Part shown: piece after piece, positions 52,329 to 60,737 of the stretch | How positions within the stretch are numbered: position 1 is the first letter of the stretch | Layout of the letters: every line of letters starts with the position of its first letter | Translations under genes and position numbers: made by a program | The notes under the pieces: generated by a model | What the model saw: only the letters and a program-made list of their open reading frames with translations | The model's database searches: none | Told to the model about the DNA's origin: nothing | Assembly (NCBI GenBank): GCA_023231005.1 | Contig: JALNWG010000001.1 | Span: forward strand, 124,001-188,000 | DNA from: Bacteroidales bacterium | Lineage (GTDB): Bacteria; Bacteroidota; Bacteroidia; Bacteroidales; FEN-979 | Reading direction: 5' to 3' | DNA length: 64,000 nucleotides

Positions 52329-53060
52329 TCACCATTTTCTACTCTCAAGCGACAATTTAGTAAACAAAATAAAAACTGCTGTAACGCTGATAAAATAGAT
52401 CAAATCCCGGGTATCAATCACTCCTCTGCTCATCGAGGTATAATGGGCATTAAGTCCCAGAGATTCGATAATCAGTCCCACCTTACCGGATAAAACGAAC
52501 GTATAAATAAATTCAAAACCCATATAAACAAAGAAACAAATAAAAACCGCCAGAATAAAAGAAACGATCTGATTATCGGTAAGGGAGGAAGCAAATATTC
52601 CGATAGCGACGAAACTGGCACCCAGAAAAAAGAGACCTATATAGGAACCCCAGATACTTCCGGAATCCAGATTTCCCGGTGGCATTCCCAGATGATAAAC
52701 CGAGAAGTAGTAAACCAAAGTGGGAAGCAGAGAGAATATTACCAGAACCAATCCGGCAAAATATTTGGCCAATATTACCTGAAAATCCGTAAGCGGTTGT
52801 GTCATAAGTAATTCCAGGGTGCCACTTTTTTTCTCATCGGCAAAAGATCGCATCGTAATGGCCGGTATCAGAAAAAGAAAAACAAACGGACCTAAAACAA
52901 ATAACCCATCGAGATTGGCAAAACCAAAATCAGGAATGTTGAACTCCAATGGAAAGACCCATAAAAAGAGGCCTATCATGACCAGAAATACAATAACCAC
53001 AACATACCCGATGAAGGAGTTTAAAAACCCATTGATCTCTTTCTTAAAGAGGGTATACAT
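52329..53060 (-). CDS. gldF: Gliding-motility-type ABC transporter permease GldF
   Basis: The 243-residue protein has six membrane helices, starts MYTLFKKEINGFLNS and shows ITMRSFADEKKSGTLELLMTQ, the hallmark ABC-2 permease segment. It pairs with GldG. A -7 box (TAATTTTG) lies at 53083-53090 on this strand, about 23 bases upstream, inside an inverted repeat. It leads a five-gene run: gldF, gldG, DUF4340, flippase, ligase. Confidence 0.94.
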   Translation of the reverse strand: MYTLFKKEINGFLNSFIGYVVVIVFLVMIGLFLWVFPLEFNIPDFGFANLDGLFVLGPFVFLFLIPAITMRSFADEKKSGTLELLMTQPLTDFQVILAKYFAGLVLVIFSLLPTLVYYFSVYHLGMPPGNLDSGSIWGSYIGLFFLGASFVAIGIFASSLTDNQIVSFILAVFICFFVYMGFEFIYTFVLSGKVGLIIESLGLNAHYTSMSRGVIDTRDLIYFISVTAVFILFTKLSLESRKW

Positions 53061-53077
53061 TCGTAGATTTTTTAAAA

Positions 53078-53144
53078 GTGTGCAAAATTAGCAATTATTC
53101 TTACACATTTCGGGAAATATAAACAGAATAATCACTTTGCACAC
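53078..53144. promoter_or_regulatory. -7 box and spaced inverted repeat upstream of gldF
   Basis: GTGTGCAAA (53078-53086) and TTTGCACAC (53136-53144) are perfect 9-base inverted copies, 49 bases apart. The left copy overlaps a minus-strand TAATTTTG box (53083-53090) that would drive gldF. The rest of the gap (53145-53181) shows nothing clear. An operator or a looped regulator site is possible but not shown. Confidence 0.42.
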
Positions 53145-53181
53145 TCATCATGAGAAGTAAAGTCTCCTATTTAAAGTCTGT

Positions 53182-54045
53182 TTAAATATTATCTTCCGGT
53201 TCAATGTGAATATGAATATCACAGCGTTGAATGGCAGCTTTCACTTGATGTTCCACTTCGTGAGAAATATGATGTGCTTGTTCAATCGTCAATCCCGGAG
53301 TTACATGAATATTAACCTCAACAAATGTGTCGGCCCCGGAACTACGAACCTTCAAGTCATGAAAACGTGTTATTTCATCAGTATTTTGTAAAACTGATTC
53401 CACTCTTTTCACCAACTCCACGGGAGATTTGTCCAGAAGAACATCAACAGCCCTTTTTCCAAGCCGGTAGGAAACGCTCAGAACTATTAATGCTACCCCA
53501 AGTGCAGCAAAGGAATCGGCGGAATGAAATCCGAAATGTGCACAGGCAAGCCCCAGTAAAACCACAATGGAACTCCAGATATCGGTTGCGAAATGCAAGG
53601 AATCAGCTTCCAGTGCCTGACTGTTGAATTTCTTCGCCACCCGTTTAAGAGCCCGCGAACGGGTAAAGTCAATTGCAATGGATATGATCACTACAAGATA
53701 GCTAAAAATGTTAACCTCAATATGCGTTTTTCCGGTAGCTAAGCGAGTAATAGATTCATAAATGATCCATGCACACGTAATCAATAATAGAATGGTTTCG
53801 ACAAGAGCAGAAAAATTTTCAATTTTCCCATGACCATAATTATGATCTTCATCAGGAGGCCGGTCGGAAATCCGGACCGAAAACCATGTAATAATGGCAG
53901 CTACAAGATCCAAACCCGAATGTAAAGCTTCCGACAACAATCCCAAACTCCCGGTGATGAGTCCAATAACAAGCTTAAATCCCGTTAAGAAAACCGCTGC
54001 AATCACCGAAAATCCGGCAACTTTTTGTTTCTCGTTTTTCATCAA
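53182..54045 (-). CDS. Cation diffusion facilitator family transporter
   Basis: The 287-residue protein has six membrane helices and the two intramembrane metal motifs HSGLD (HxxxD) and HFATD (HxxxD), the Zn/Fe-type pattern, then a cytoplasmic metallochaperone-like domain with HDLKVRSSGADTFVEVNIHV and His-rich HHISHEVEHQV and CDIHIHIEP segments. It exports divalent metal against protons. It starts 7 bases after the SAM hydrolase-like gene ends, so both share the palindromic promoter region. Metal specificity cannot be fixed from sequence. Confidence 0.92.
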   Translation of the reverse strand: MMKNEKQKVAGFSVIAAVFLTGFKLVIGLITGSLGLLSEALHSGLDLVAAIITWFSVRISDRPPDEDHNYGHGKIENFSALVETILLLITCAWIIYESITRLATGKTHIEVNIFSYLVVIISIAIDFTRSRALKRVAKKFNSQALEADSLHFATDIWSSIVVLLGLACAHFGFHSADSFAALGVALIVLSVSYRLGKRAVDVLLDKSPVELVKRVESVLQNTDEITRFHDLKVRSSGADTFVEVNIHVTPGLTIEQAHHISHEVEHQVKAAIQRCDIHIHIEPEDNI

Positions 54046-54052
54046 GGAAAGA

Positions 54053-54832
54053 TTAAAGTAATTCTACCGTGACCAGTTGATCCATTTTCAAACCCAAAAG
54101 GCTACTGGCTTTCCCTTCACGGATGGCAATTTCCAAATATCCGCTGGTGGAAAAAAGGGCCAACATGTCGCCCTGTGATACATCTTTGTAGGATTTACTA
54201 ATGGCGGTAATACGATATGACGGAGATCGGAAAGTAACTGCATATTTCCGGCCTTTGGTCGCCCGGTTGAAAAGAGCTTCCGTTATGTTTACAAATACAT
54301 TTTCATAATTATCAACATAGATCACTTTACCTTTGATCAAATCACCCTGAATAACCGGCTGAAATGGCATCTTCTGCAGAATTTTATCTTTTGGGTGACC
54401 CAATTCTTCGATGGGCTTTCCACTGGCAATATGACAAGCCGCTTTAACAAAAACATCCCGCGCAGGAAAGGTAAAATAATCCGAATCCTGGATAATATCC
54501 AACTCAATGATCTTCTCCGGTTTTTCATCAAAAAGCAACGAAAAGATTCCATTATCGGCACCAATGAAATATTGCCCATGCTGAAGAACGACCGTATGCG
54601 GAGTTTCAATAGCAGCTTCACTGTTAATTGCCAGGATGTGGATCGTTCCATCTGGAAAGCCAGGGTAAAAGTTGCGTATAATGAAAGCAGCCTGGTTCAG
54701 GTCAAATACCGGAATCTGATGAGAGATATCCACGATCCTCGCATCTGGCAATAACTTCAGAATAGCGCCTTTCACAGCACCTACATAATGGTCCTTCAAA
54801 CCCCAGTCGCTGGTCAACGTAATAATGGCCAT
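54053..54832 (-). CDS. SAM hydroxide adenosyltransferase (DUF62 family)
   Basis: The 259-residue protein starts MAIITLTSDWGLKDHYVGAV at the ATG at 54832; a longer frame from 54859 would put the start inside the promoter palindrome, so I reject it. It has the DUF62 signatures TSDWGLKDHYVG, HQIPVFDLNQAAF, PARDVFVKAACHIASG and VNITEAL. Family members hydrolyse S-adenosylmethionine to adenosine and methionine using activated water. Length is normal. The physiological role in this context is unclear; it is co-transcribed with the CDF transporter. Confidence 0.92.
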   Translation of the reverse strand: MAIITLTSDWGLKDHYVGAVKGAILKLLPDARIVDISHQIPVFDLNQAAFIIRNFYPGFPDGTIHILAINSEAAIETPHTVVLQHGQYFIGADNGIFSLLFDEKPEKIIELDIIQDSDYFTFPARDVFVKAACHIASGKPIEELGHPKDKILQKMPFQPVIQGDLIKGKVIYVDNYENVFVNITEALFNRATKGRKYAVTFRSPSYRITAISKSYKDVSQGDMLALFSTSGYLEIAIREGKASSLLGLKMDQLVTVELL

Positions 54833-54841
54833 GGAATTATT

Positions 54842-54866
54842 TGTACTTTTGTGATTCAAAAGTACA
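54842..54866. promoter_or_regulatory. Perfectly palindromic divergent promoter (two overlapping-arm -7 boxes)
   Basis: TGTACTTTTG, a 5-base centre (TGATT), then CAAAAGTACA form a perfect 10-base inverted repeat. Each arm contains TACTTTTG, a full TAnnTTTG match: plus strand 54844-54851 for the PhoH-like gene (ATG 54875) and minus strand 54857-54864 for the SAM hydrolase gene (ATG 54832). Each would give a leader of about 17 bases. Confidence 0.65.
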
Positions 54867-54874
54867 CTTTTTTC

Positions 54875-55834
54875 ATGAGTGAGAAAATAATCAATATCGA
54901 ATCATTCCATCCGCTTGATATTTTTGGAGCCAATGATCAAAATCTGGAGGTAGTTCGTGATTTTTTCCCAAAATTAAAAATCATCCCCCGCGATAATATC
55001 CTGAAGGTTTTAGGTGAATCAGGCGAATTGCTCGATTTCGAATCGAAATTTCACCTTCTCCTGCTTCATTTTGAGAAATTTGGTAAACTGACGAAACAAG
55101 ATATCCATTATTTACTTGAACAAACGCCGGAGAATGACGCGGAAAATGGAACATTGACTCAAGCTGATAGTAATTCTGATGTGCTTGTCCATGGTAAAAA
55201 CGGGATGCTTATCAGGGCACGGACAGCCAATCAGCGAAAACTCGTTGAAAGCAGCCAGAAAAATGACCTGCTTTTTGCCATCGGACCTGCCGGTACCGGA
55301 AAAACATATACCGCTGTTGCATTAGCTGTACGGGCACTGAAAAACAAAGAAGTACAACGGATCATTCTTACCCGGCCAGCCGTGGAAGCTGGAGAAAATC
55401 TTGGCTTCCTCCCTGGTGACCTGAAAGAGAAACTGGATCCTTATTTACAACCACTATATGATGCCCTGGGAGATATGCTCCCAACCCAAAAACTGCTCCA
55501 ATATATTGAAGACCGGGTCATTGAAATTGCTCCCCTCGCCTTTATGCGAGGCCGAACACTGAATAATGCCTTCGCCATCCTCGATGAGGCACAAAATACA
55601 ACCCCGGCCCAACTTAAAATGTTCCTTACCCGTATGGGGGCTTCATCCAAATTCCTTGTCACAGGCGATATCACACAGGTCGATCTTCCAAAAAACCAGA
55701 TCAGCGGACTCATTCATTCCCAATCCATTCTGAAAAACGTTCCCGGTATTGAGTTTATCTATCTCGACAACGCTGATATAATCCGACATAAACTGGTAAG
55801 CCGAATCATCAATGCGTATGCTCATGATAAATAA
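54875..55834 (+). CDS. PhoH family ATPase
   Basis: The 319-residue protein starts at MSEKIINIESFHPLD (ATG 54875). An upstream frame from 54788 reads through the opposing gene and promoter and is rejected. It has a Walker A site GPAGTGKTYTA, RPAVEAGENLGFLPGD, Walker B AILDEAQNTT, and a late VTGDITQVDLP. PhoH-like proteins are RNA-helicase-like P-loop ATPases of incompletely known role, often linked to ribosome or RNA maturation. It is followed after 45 bases by purC, an arrangement I believe is common in Bacteroidota. Confidence 0.94.
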   Translation: MSEKIINIESFHPLDIFGANDQNLEVVRDFFPKLKIIPRDNILKVLGESGELLDFESKFHLLLLHFEKFGKLTKQDIHYLLEQTPENDAENGTLTQADSNSDVLVHGKNGMLIRARTANQRKLVESSQKNDLLFAIGPAGTGKTYTAVALAVRALKNKEVQRIILTRPAVEAGENLGFLPGDLKEKLDPYLQPLYDALGDMLPTQKLLQYIEDRVIEIAPLAFMRGRTLNNAFAILDEAQNTTPAQLKMFLTRMGASSKFLVTGDITQVDLPKNQISGLIHSQSILKNVPGIEFIYLDNADIIRHKLVSRIINAYAHDK

Positions 55835-55879
55835 TCAGAACCATTAAAATAATCCTGTTTTTAGCTAAAAATCAAACAA

Positions 55880-56833
55880 ATGACAAACGTTCTTCAACAA
55901 TCCAATTTCAATTTTCCCGGACAAAAAAGTGTTTATAAAGGTAAGGTCCGTGATGTTTATAACATTCAGGATAAATTTCTGGTTATGGTCGCTACTGACC
56001 GGATTTCAGCATTTGATGTAGTGTTACCTAAGGGGATCCCCTTCAAAGGACAAGTACTGAATCAAATTGCTGCAAAATTTTTAGATGCCACAGCCGACAT
56101 TTGTCCCAATTGGAAAATCGCATCCCCCGATCCCAATGTTACCATCGGACATTTTTGTGAAATCTATCCGATTGAGATGATCATTCGTGGTTATCTTACC
56201 GGCAGTTCATGGCGTACCTATCAAAAAGGAGTCCGTGAGATCTGCGGCGTTCCGATTCCGGATGGGATGAAAGAACATCAACGGTTCCCCGAACCAATTA
56301 TCACCCCTACGACCAAAGCCAGGGAAGGACATGACGAAGATATCTCTGAGCACGACCTGATTGCCCAGAAAATAATTTCAAAAGAAGAATATGAGATCCT
56401 TAAAAAATACACAGTTACCTTGTTTAAACGGGGAACTGAAATGGCAGCAAACAAAGGACTGATTCTGGTTGATACAAAATATGAATTCGGAAAAGGGAAG
56501 GATGGCAAAATTTATCTCTGCGACGAAATCCATACTCCCGATTCTTCCCGCTATTTCTATCTGGAAGGGTATCAAGAACGCTTTGCCAGAGGCGAACAGC
56601 AAAAGCAGCTATCAAAAGAATTTGTCCGTGAATGGCTCATGGCCAATGGATTTATGGGAAAAGAAGGCCAGAAAGTTCCAGAAATGACCGATTCATGGAT
56701 CAACGAGATCTCGGAAAGATACATCGAACTTTTCGAAAAAATTACCGGCGAAAAATTCATCAAACCCAAAAATCAAAACATCATCCAACGAATTGAAGAT
56801 CATGTTTTGAACTTCCTTAACACAAGAAAATAA
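55880..56833 (+). CDS. purC: Phosphoribosylaminoimidazolesuccinocarboxamide synthase
   Basis: The 317-residue SAICAR synthase is of the longer, yeast-like type. Motifs are YKGKVRDVYNIQDKFLVMVA (ATP lid), TDRISAFDVVLP, YPIEMIIRGYLTGSSW, TTKAREGHDEDIS and VDTKYEFG, with the catalytic DEIHTPDSSR. It ligates aspartate to CAIR in purine synthesis. It is probably co-transcribed with the PhoH-like gene. Confidence 0.96.
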   Translation: MTNVLQQSNFNFPGQKSVYKGKVRDVYNIQDKFLVMVATDRISAFDVVLPKGIPFKGQVLNQIAAKFLDATADICPNWKIASPDPNVTIGHFCEIYPIEMIIRGYLTGSSWRTYQKGVREICGVPIPDGMKEHQRFPEPIITPTTKAREGHDEDISEHDLIAQKIISKEEYEILKKYTVTLFKRGTEMAANKGLILVDTKYEFGKGKDGKIYLCDEIHTPDSSRYFYLEGYQERFARGEQQKQLSKEFVREWLMANGFMGKEGQKVPEMTDSWINEISERYIELFEKITGEKFIKPKNQNIIQRIEDHVLNFLNTRK

Positions 56834-56879
56834 TCCATTCATTGACAATTTCCAATTTTTCAAATGTTAATCTCTTTTT

Positions 56880-58100
56880 ATGATCAATTTCAGCCCCCCC
56901 AGAATAGATCGGTCAATCGTTGATGCCGTGGTCGATACCCTCTATTCAGGATGGATCACGACCGGACCAAAGACGAAAAAGTTTGAAAAGATGTTGACTG
57001 CTTATGGAGGCCATCGGGTTACCCTTTGTGTAAGCTCAGCTTCTGCAGGACTTGAACTGATGCTCAGATGGTTCGGAGTAAAGGAAGGCGACGAAGTAAT
57101 TGTACCTGCTTATACCTATTCCGCTACTGCCAATGTGGTGATCCATTGTGGTGCCCGGGTAGTTTTTGTGGATATCGATAGAGATTTTGATATTTCCGTA
57201 GCAGCCATACGAAAAGCAATTACCCGCAAAACCAAAGTAATTATGCCTGTCGATCTCGCCGGCTGGCCTTGTGATTATGATGCCATCAATGCCCTCGTAA
57301 AAGAACCCGCAATACAAAAGCTGTTTTGTCCCGATAGTCCGGAGCAAAAAAACCTTAACCGGATCCTGATCCTGGCAGATGCTGCTCATTCGATCGGTGG
57401 AAAATACCATGGGAAAAGGGTTGGCGGTCTGACAGATATTTCGGTTTACTCATTTCATGCCGTAAAAAATCTTACAACAGCAGAGGGAGGGGCGGTTTGT
57501 TTAAATCTTCCTGAACCATTCGACCATGAGATTATCTATCGCGATCTCAATGCAAAATCATTGCATGGCCAAACCAAAGATGCCCTGGCCAAGACACAGA
57601 TCGGGAACTGGCGGTATGACATCATCGAACCGGGCTACAAATACAACATGACCGACATTCAGGCAGCTATGGGGATTGTGGAGTTAGCACGATATGACTC
57701 AGATATGCTGGTACGACGAAAACAAATATTTGACCGATATACTTTAGCCCTTTCTAAATTTTCATGGGCCCAGTTGCCCGATTACGAAACATCAGGGAGA
57801 ACTTCCTCCTATCATGTTTTTCAGCTTCGGATCAAGAATATCACTGAAAAGCAGCGTGACCAGGTCATTCAGGAGATTTTCAACCGGAAAGTCGCCGTAA
57901 ATGTGCATTTCGTTCCCCTGCCCATGATGACTTATTACCGCAATGCAGGATACAATATTCAGGATTATCCGGTTTCTTATGATAATTATTCCCGAGAAAT
58001 CAGCCTGCCCGTTTATTATGATCTTACGGATGAGATGGTGGATACTGTCGTTTCCGCAGTTGTTGAATCAGTCAATAGTGTAATTGAGCGTTATATTTAA
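56880..58100 (+). CDS. DegT/DnrJ/EryC1/StrS family sugar aminotransferase
   Basis: The 406-residue PLP enzyme has the opening PPRIDRSIVDAVVDTLYSGWITTGPKT, SSASAGLELMLR, VIVPAYTYSATANV, ILADAAHSIGG and the cofactor Lys196 in FHAVKNLTTAEGG. Family members aminate keto-sugar nucleotides such as UDP-4-keto-6-deoxy-hexoses for surface glycans. It is followed after 39 bases by a phosphoglycosyl transferase, together suggesting synthesis and loading of an aminated, probably deoxy, sugar. The dehydratase and acetyltransferase usually found with it are not in this window. Confidence 0.93.
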   Translation: MINFSPPRIDRSIVDAVVDTLYSGWITTGPKTKKFEKMLTAYGGHRVTLCVSSASAGLELMLRWFGVKEGDEVIVPAYTYSATANVVIHCGARVVFVDIDRDFDISVAAIRKAITRKTKVIMPVDLAGWPCDYDAINALVKEPAIQKLFCPDSPEQKNLNRILILADAAHSIGGKYHGKRVGGLTDISVYSFHAVKNLTTAEGGAVCLNLPEPFDHEIIYRDLNAKSLHGQTKDALAKTQIGNWRYDIIEPGYKYNMTDIQAAMGIVELARYDSDMLVRRKQIFDRYTLALSKFSWAQLPDYETSGRTSSYHVFQLRIKNITEKQRDQVIQEIFNRKVAVNVHFVPLPMMTYYRNAGYNIQDYPVSYDNYSREISLPVYYDLTDEMVDTVVSAVVESVNSVIERYI

Positions 58101-58139
58101 TATCGTCGTTTTCAATTTCTCTTTTAACATTTAATTCCT

Positions 58140-58736
58140 TTGATCCGATTTTTTGACATTCTGTTTTCGTTGGTTGGACTGATCCTCCTCCTCCCCTTCT
58201 TTCTGTTGATCAGTCTTTTAATACTCTTCGACTCCCGGGGTGGGGTATTTTATTTTCAGTGGCGCGTTGGGAGAAACAACCAGGATTTCAGACTGATCAA
58301 GTTTCGCACCATGCAGGTGAATGCCGATAAAAACGGAAGCCTCACCGTGGGGGTACGCGACAGTCGAATTACCCGTGTAGGATTTTGGCTTCGCAAGTAC
58401 AAACTGGACGAATTACCGCAGTTGATCAATGTGATATTTGGAGAAATGAGCCTGGTTGGCCCCCGTCCGGAAATCCGCCAATATGTTACCCTTTACAATT
58501 CTCAGGAAATGAAAGTTCTTTCCGTCAAACCAGGAATTACAGACTATGCCTCCATCGAATATATCAACGAAAGCGAAATCCTGGGAAATTCCACAGATCC
58601 CGAAAAAACCTATACTGAAGTGGTAATGCCAGCCAAGATCGAGTTGAATATGAAATTTATAAACTGTCCCACTCCTGGCAATTATTTTGCCATACTTATC
58701 AAAACTTTCGCAAAAATCCTGAAAAGGAAGAAGTAG
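58140..58736 (+). CDS. Monotopic phosphoglycosyl transferase (sugar transferase, TTG start)
   Basis: The 198-residue protein starts at a TTG (58140), giving MIRFFDILFSLVGLI, the usual family N-terminus; no ATG precedes it in frame. After a re-entrant hydrophobic segment it shows WRVGRNNQDFRLIKFRTM, LRKYKLDELPQLINVI and GEMSLVGPRPEI, the bacterial sugar transferase motifs (catalytic Asp-Glu in LDE). It is the short PglC-like form that transfers a phospho-sugar to undecaprenyl phosphate to start oligosaccharide assembly. It follows the DegT aminotransferase. Confidence 0.93.
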   Translation: MIRFFDILFSLVGLILLLPFFLLISLLILFDSRGGVFYFQWRVGRNNQDFRLIKFRTMQVNADKNGSLTVGVRDSRITRVGFWLRKYKLDELPQLINVIFGEMSLVGPRPEIRQYVTLYNSQEMKVLSVKPGITDYASIEYINESEILGNSTDPEKTYTEVVMPAKIELNMKFINCPTPGNYFAILIKTFAKILKRKK

Positions 58737-58749
58737 TAAATAACAATTT

Positions 58750-59865
58750 TTAATTCCCTATGATCATTTTCCGGGTCTCACTCCAGCTCCCAGATTTCAT
58801 CACGCAAATATAAACACCGGGTGTAGTGGCACCTACATTCCATAAAATTTTATGATAACCCTCCGAAAAGGTTGTGTTGGCAATCGTATCTTTCAGATTT
58901 CCGGCTTCATCATAGATCATTATTGTGATGGGGGTATTGTTCACGCTGATTTCGAAAGCGATGTTGGTCTGGCTGGCAAATGGGTTAGGAAAGTTGGGTA
59001 ATAACCGGGGGCAGGACAGATCTGCAATTTCCGATACGGCATTGGGATAAAGAGTAGGACTCCCGGCTTCGACCCAGGCAGTATAAATCAGGGATGCCAG
59101 GGAGAATGAAGCATGGCTCATTAAACCAAGGGTAAAATTGCCAGTCCTTGCCCAGAAAGCATTGTAATAAGCCAAAGTACCAATCCCGCCAGCTTCGATT
59201 GTAGCTTCATTATCAGCAAGAAGGATACTGTCGACATACATATAATTGTTATATAAATATGAAAACACATAAGAATTGACATTTGGAATGAATTCTACCG
59301 GATCGGAAGGATAGACCAGTTGATTTTCAAACTGACTGATCATTTTTGATTCATAACGCGAATGTACCCCGTTTTGCCCGGTCATCTGTCCCTCATAATT
59401 TTTTGTAATATGAAGCGGCATGTGTCCATCCCCCACATAATGGCTAAGATCGGCTGCAAAGAGTGCCGATTTATTCCAATCTCTTCGCTGAAAGCAACGC
59501 TTTAGTGAATCAAATGTAACAAGGGTGGCCCAGGGAAGAATTCCCTGATCAATCACAAAACTACCAGGATGAGCCGAAATCACCGAATCGTATGTTTGTG
59601 GAATCCGGCCCGTAATTATAAATTCCGGATAGTTGTCGATGTCAATATAATGACGGGGCGCTTCATTGGGATCCGTGTTTTTCCGGTTATCCGGATCTGA
59701 GGCATGAAGCGTAACCACGTTGGTCCAACCTGGGTTTAAAAATGCCATTTTTTCTGGAAAGCAAGCCGGAACATTCTGACTAATGATTCGATGCCCTTTG
59801 TAGCCCCAACTCGACAATATCAAACCGATCAAGATCATGGGGACAGCATTGAGAATTCTTCTCAT
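58750..59865 (-). CDS. Secreted zinc-dependent phospholipase C / S1-P1 nuclease-like protein with T9SS tag
   Basis: The 371-residue protein has a signal peptide ending near SS-W20. The mature N-terminus WGYKGHRI, then DIDNYPEF, LSHYVGDGHMPLH and VHSRYE supply the Trp, His and Asp ligands of the trinuclear zinc site of the phospholipase C / P1 nuclease fold. The last 85 residues (from LLPNFPNPFASQTNIAF to MKSGSWSETRKMII) are a type A sorting domain for the type IX system. It would act outside the cell on nucleic acids or phospholipids. It is third in an operon, with a 4-base overlap to the SirB1-like gene. Confidence 0.85.
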   Translation of the reverse strand: MRRILNAVPMILIGLILSSWGYKGHRIISQNVPACFPEKMAFLNPGWTNVVTLHASDPDNRKNTDPNEAPRHYIDIDNYPEFIITGRIPQTYDSVISAHPGSFVIDQGILPWATLVTFDSLKRCFQRRDWNKSALFAADLSHYVGDGHMPLHITKNYEGQMTGQNGVHSRYESKMISQFENQLVYPSDPVEFIPNVNSYVFSYLYNNYMYVDSILLADNEATIEAGGIGTLAYYNAFWARTGNFTLGLMSHASFSLASLIYTAWVEAGSPTLYPNAVSEIADLSCPRLLPNFPNPFASQTNIAFEISVNNTPITIMIYDEAGNLKDTIANTTFSEGYHKILWNVGATTPGVYICVMKSGSWSETRKMIIGN

Positions 59866-60737
59866 AAAAAGGCATTTAAAAGGTTATCCAGATCTTCAAT
59901 TTTATCGGGATATCCAAGTTGGTTGTAAGAAAATACAAGGCTGCTGATCAATCGTTGAATGATATCAAGATTGGAACAGGGAGAAAAAAAAGACGATTCC
60001 GGTTTGATCTTCATTTGCCGGATAAACAATTCTATTTCCCTCCGGGTAAAAACAGCTCCCTGATGATAGGGATTGATATAAAAAAGAACATCTTCTTCTG
60101 ATGGATTCTCAAGCCCCAAATCGGTAAGATAAGCCAGAATGAAATGTTGTGGAAGATTTACTCCATAAACCGGTAATTCAAGTTTCCGTGCCAAGATCAT
60201 ATAAAGGATACCCAACGAAAGCGGGCTCCCTTTCTTGGATTCTAAAAAGGTATTGATATAAGAATTACGCGGAATGGAAATATGGGCATTGTTTCCCTCA
60301 AAATGATGAACGTCAAAAAGAATGCGATTTAAGACTTTTATATTTTCGAGAGCTGTCAGGTTTTCATGAAGTTCCAACCATATTTCAATGCGAAGTTGCT
60401 CGATTTTGGCTATAATTTCCTGCTCGTCCAGAGAAGGATATTGTGTTTTGGTCACCATAATAAAGCCTTTTAGCAAATCCGATGCGTCATGCTTCACCCA
60501 ATTCAAAAACTCCGAATACAAATTTTCACGTTGTAATTGCCGGATAATATCCTGGATACGGTCCTGTACCATGGGATCAAAATTATTTTCCCAGGCATTT
60601 TCCAATGGTCCAATAGCTTCCATCCCCAATGAACGGATCTTTTCGCGGATCAACCGGAAAGCATTTTCATCCGGTTCATCCAGTAAATTGATCAGGGCCG
60701 TTAATGCAATATTTTCGTTATGTGGTTGCATTTTCAT
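59862..60737 (-). CDS. SirB1-type transglutaminase-fold protein
   Basis: The 291-residue protein has an N-terminal helical HEAT-like part (LGMEAIGPLENAWENNFDP) and a C-terminal SirB1_N / transglutaminase-9 domain (DVHHFEGNN, NSYINTFLESKKGSPLSLGI, LPVYGVNLPQHFILAY). The usual catalytic Cys in the NSxLxxVLxxRxGxP motif is replaced by Gly-Ser-Pro here, while His in LPQHF remains, so activity is doubtful. Function is unknown even in the family. The ATG overlaps the upstream phosphorylase stop by 4 bases. Confidence 0.82.
   Translation of the reverse strand: MKMQPHNENIALTALINLLDEPDENAFRLIREKIRSLGMEAIGPLENAWENNFDPMVQDRIQDIIRQLQRENLYSEFLNWVKHDASDLLKGFIMVTKTQYPSLDEQEIIAKIEQLRIEIWLELHENLTALENIKVLNRILFDVHHFEGNNAHISIPRNSYINTFLESKKGSPLSLGILYMILARKLELPVYGVNLPQHFILAYLTDLGLENPSEEDVLFYINPYHQGAVFTRREIELFIRQMKIKPESSFFSPCSNLDIIQRLISSLVFSYNQLGYPDKIEDLDNLLNAFL

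Noticed and set aside
54788..54874. Longer start of the PhoH-like protein
   Set aside because: It runs antisense through the neighbouring gene's start and the promoter palindrome; homology begins at MSEKIINIES.
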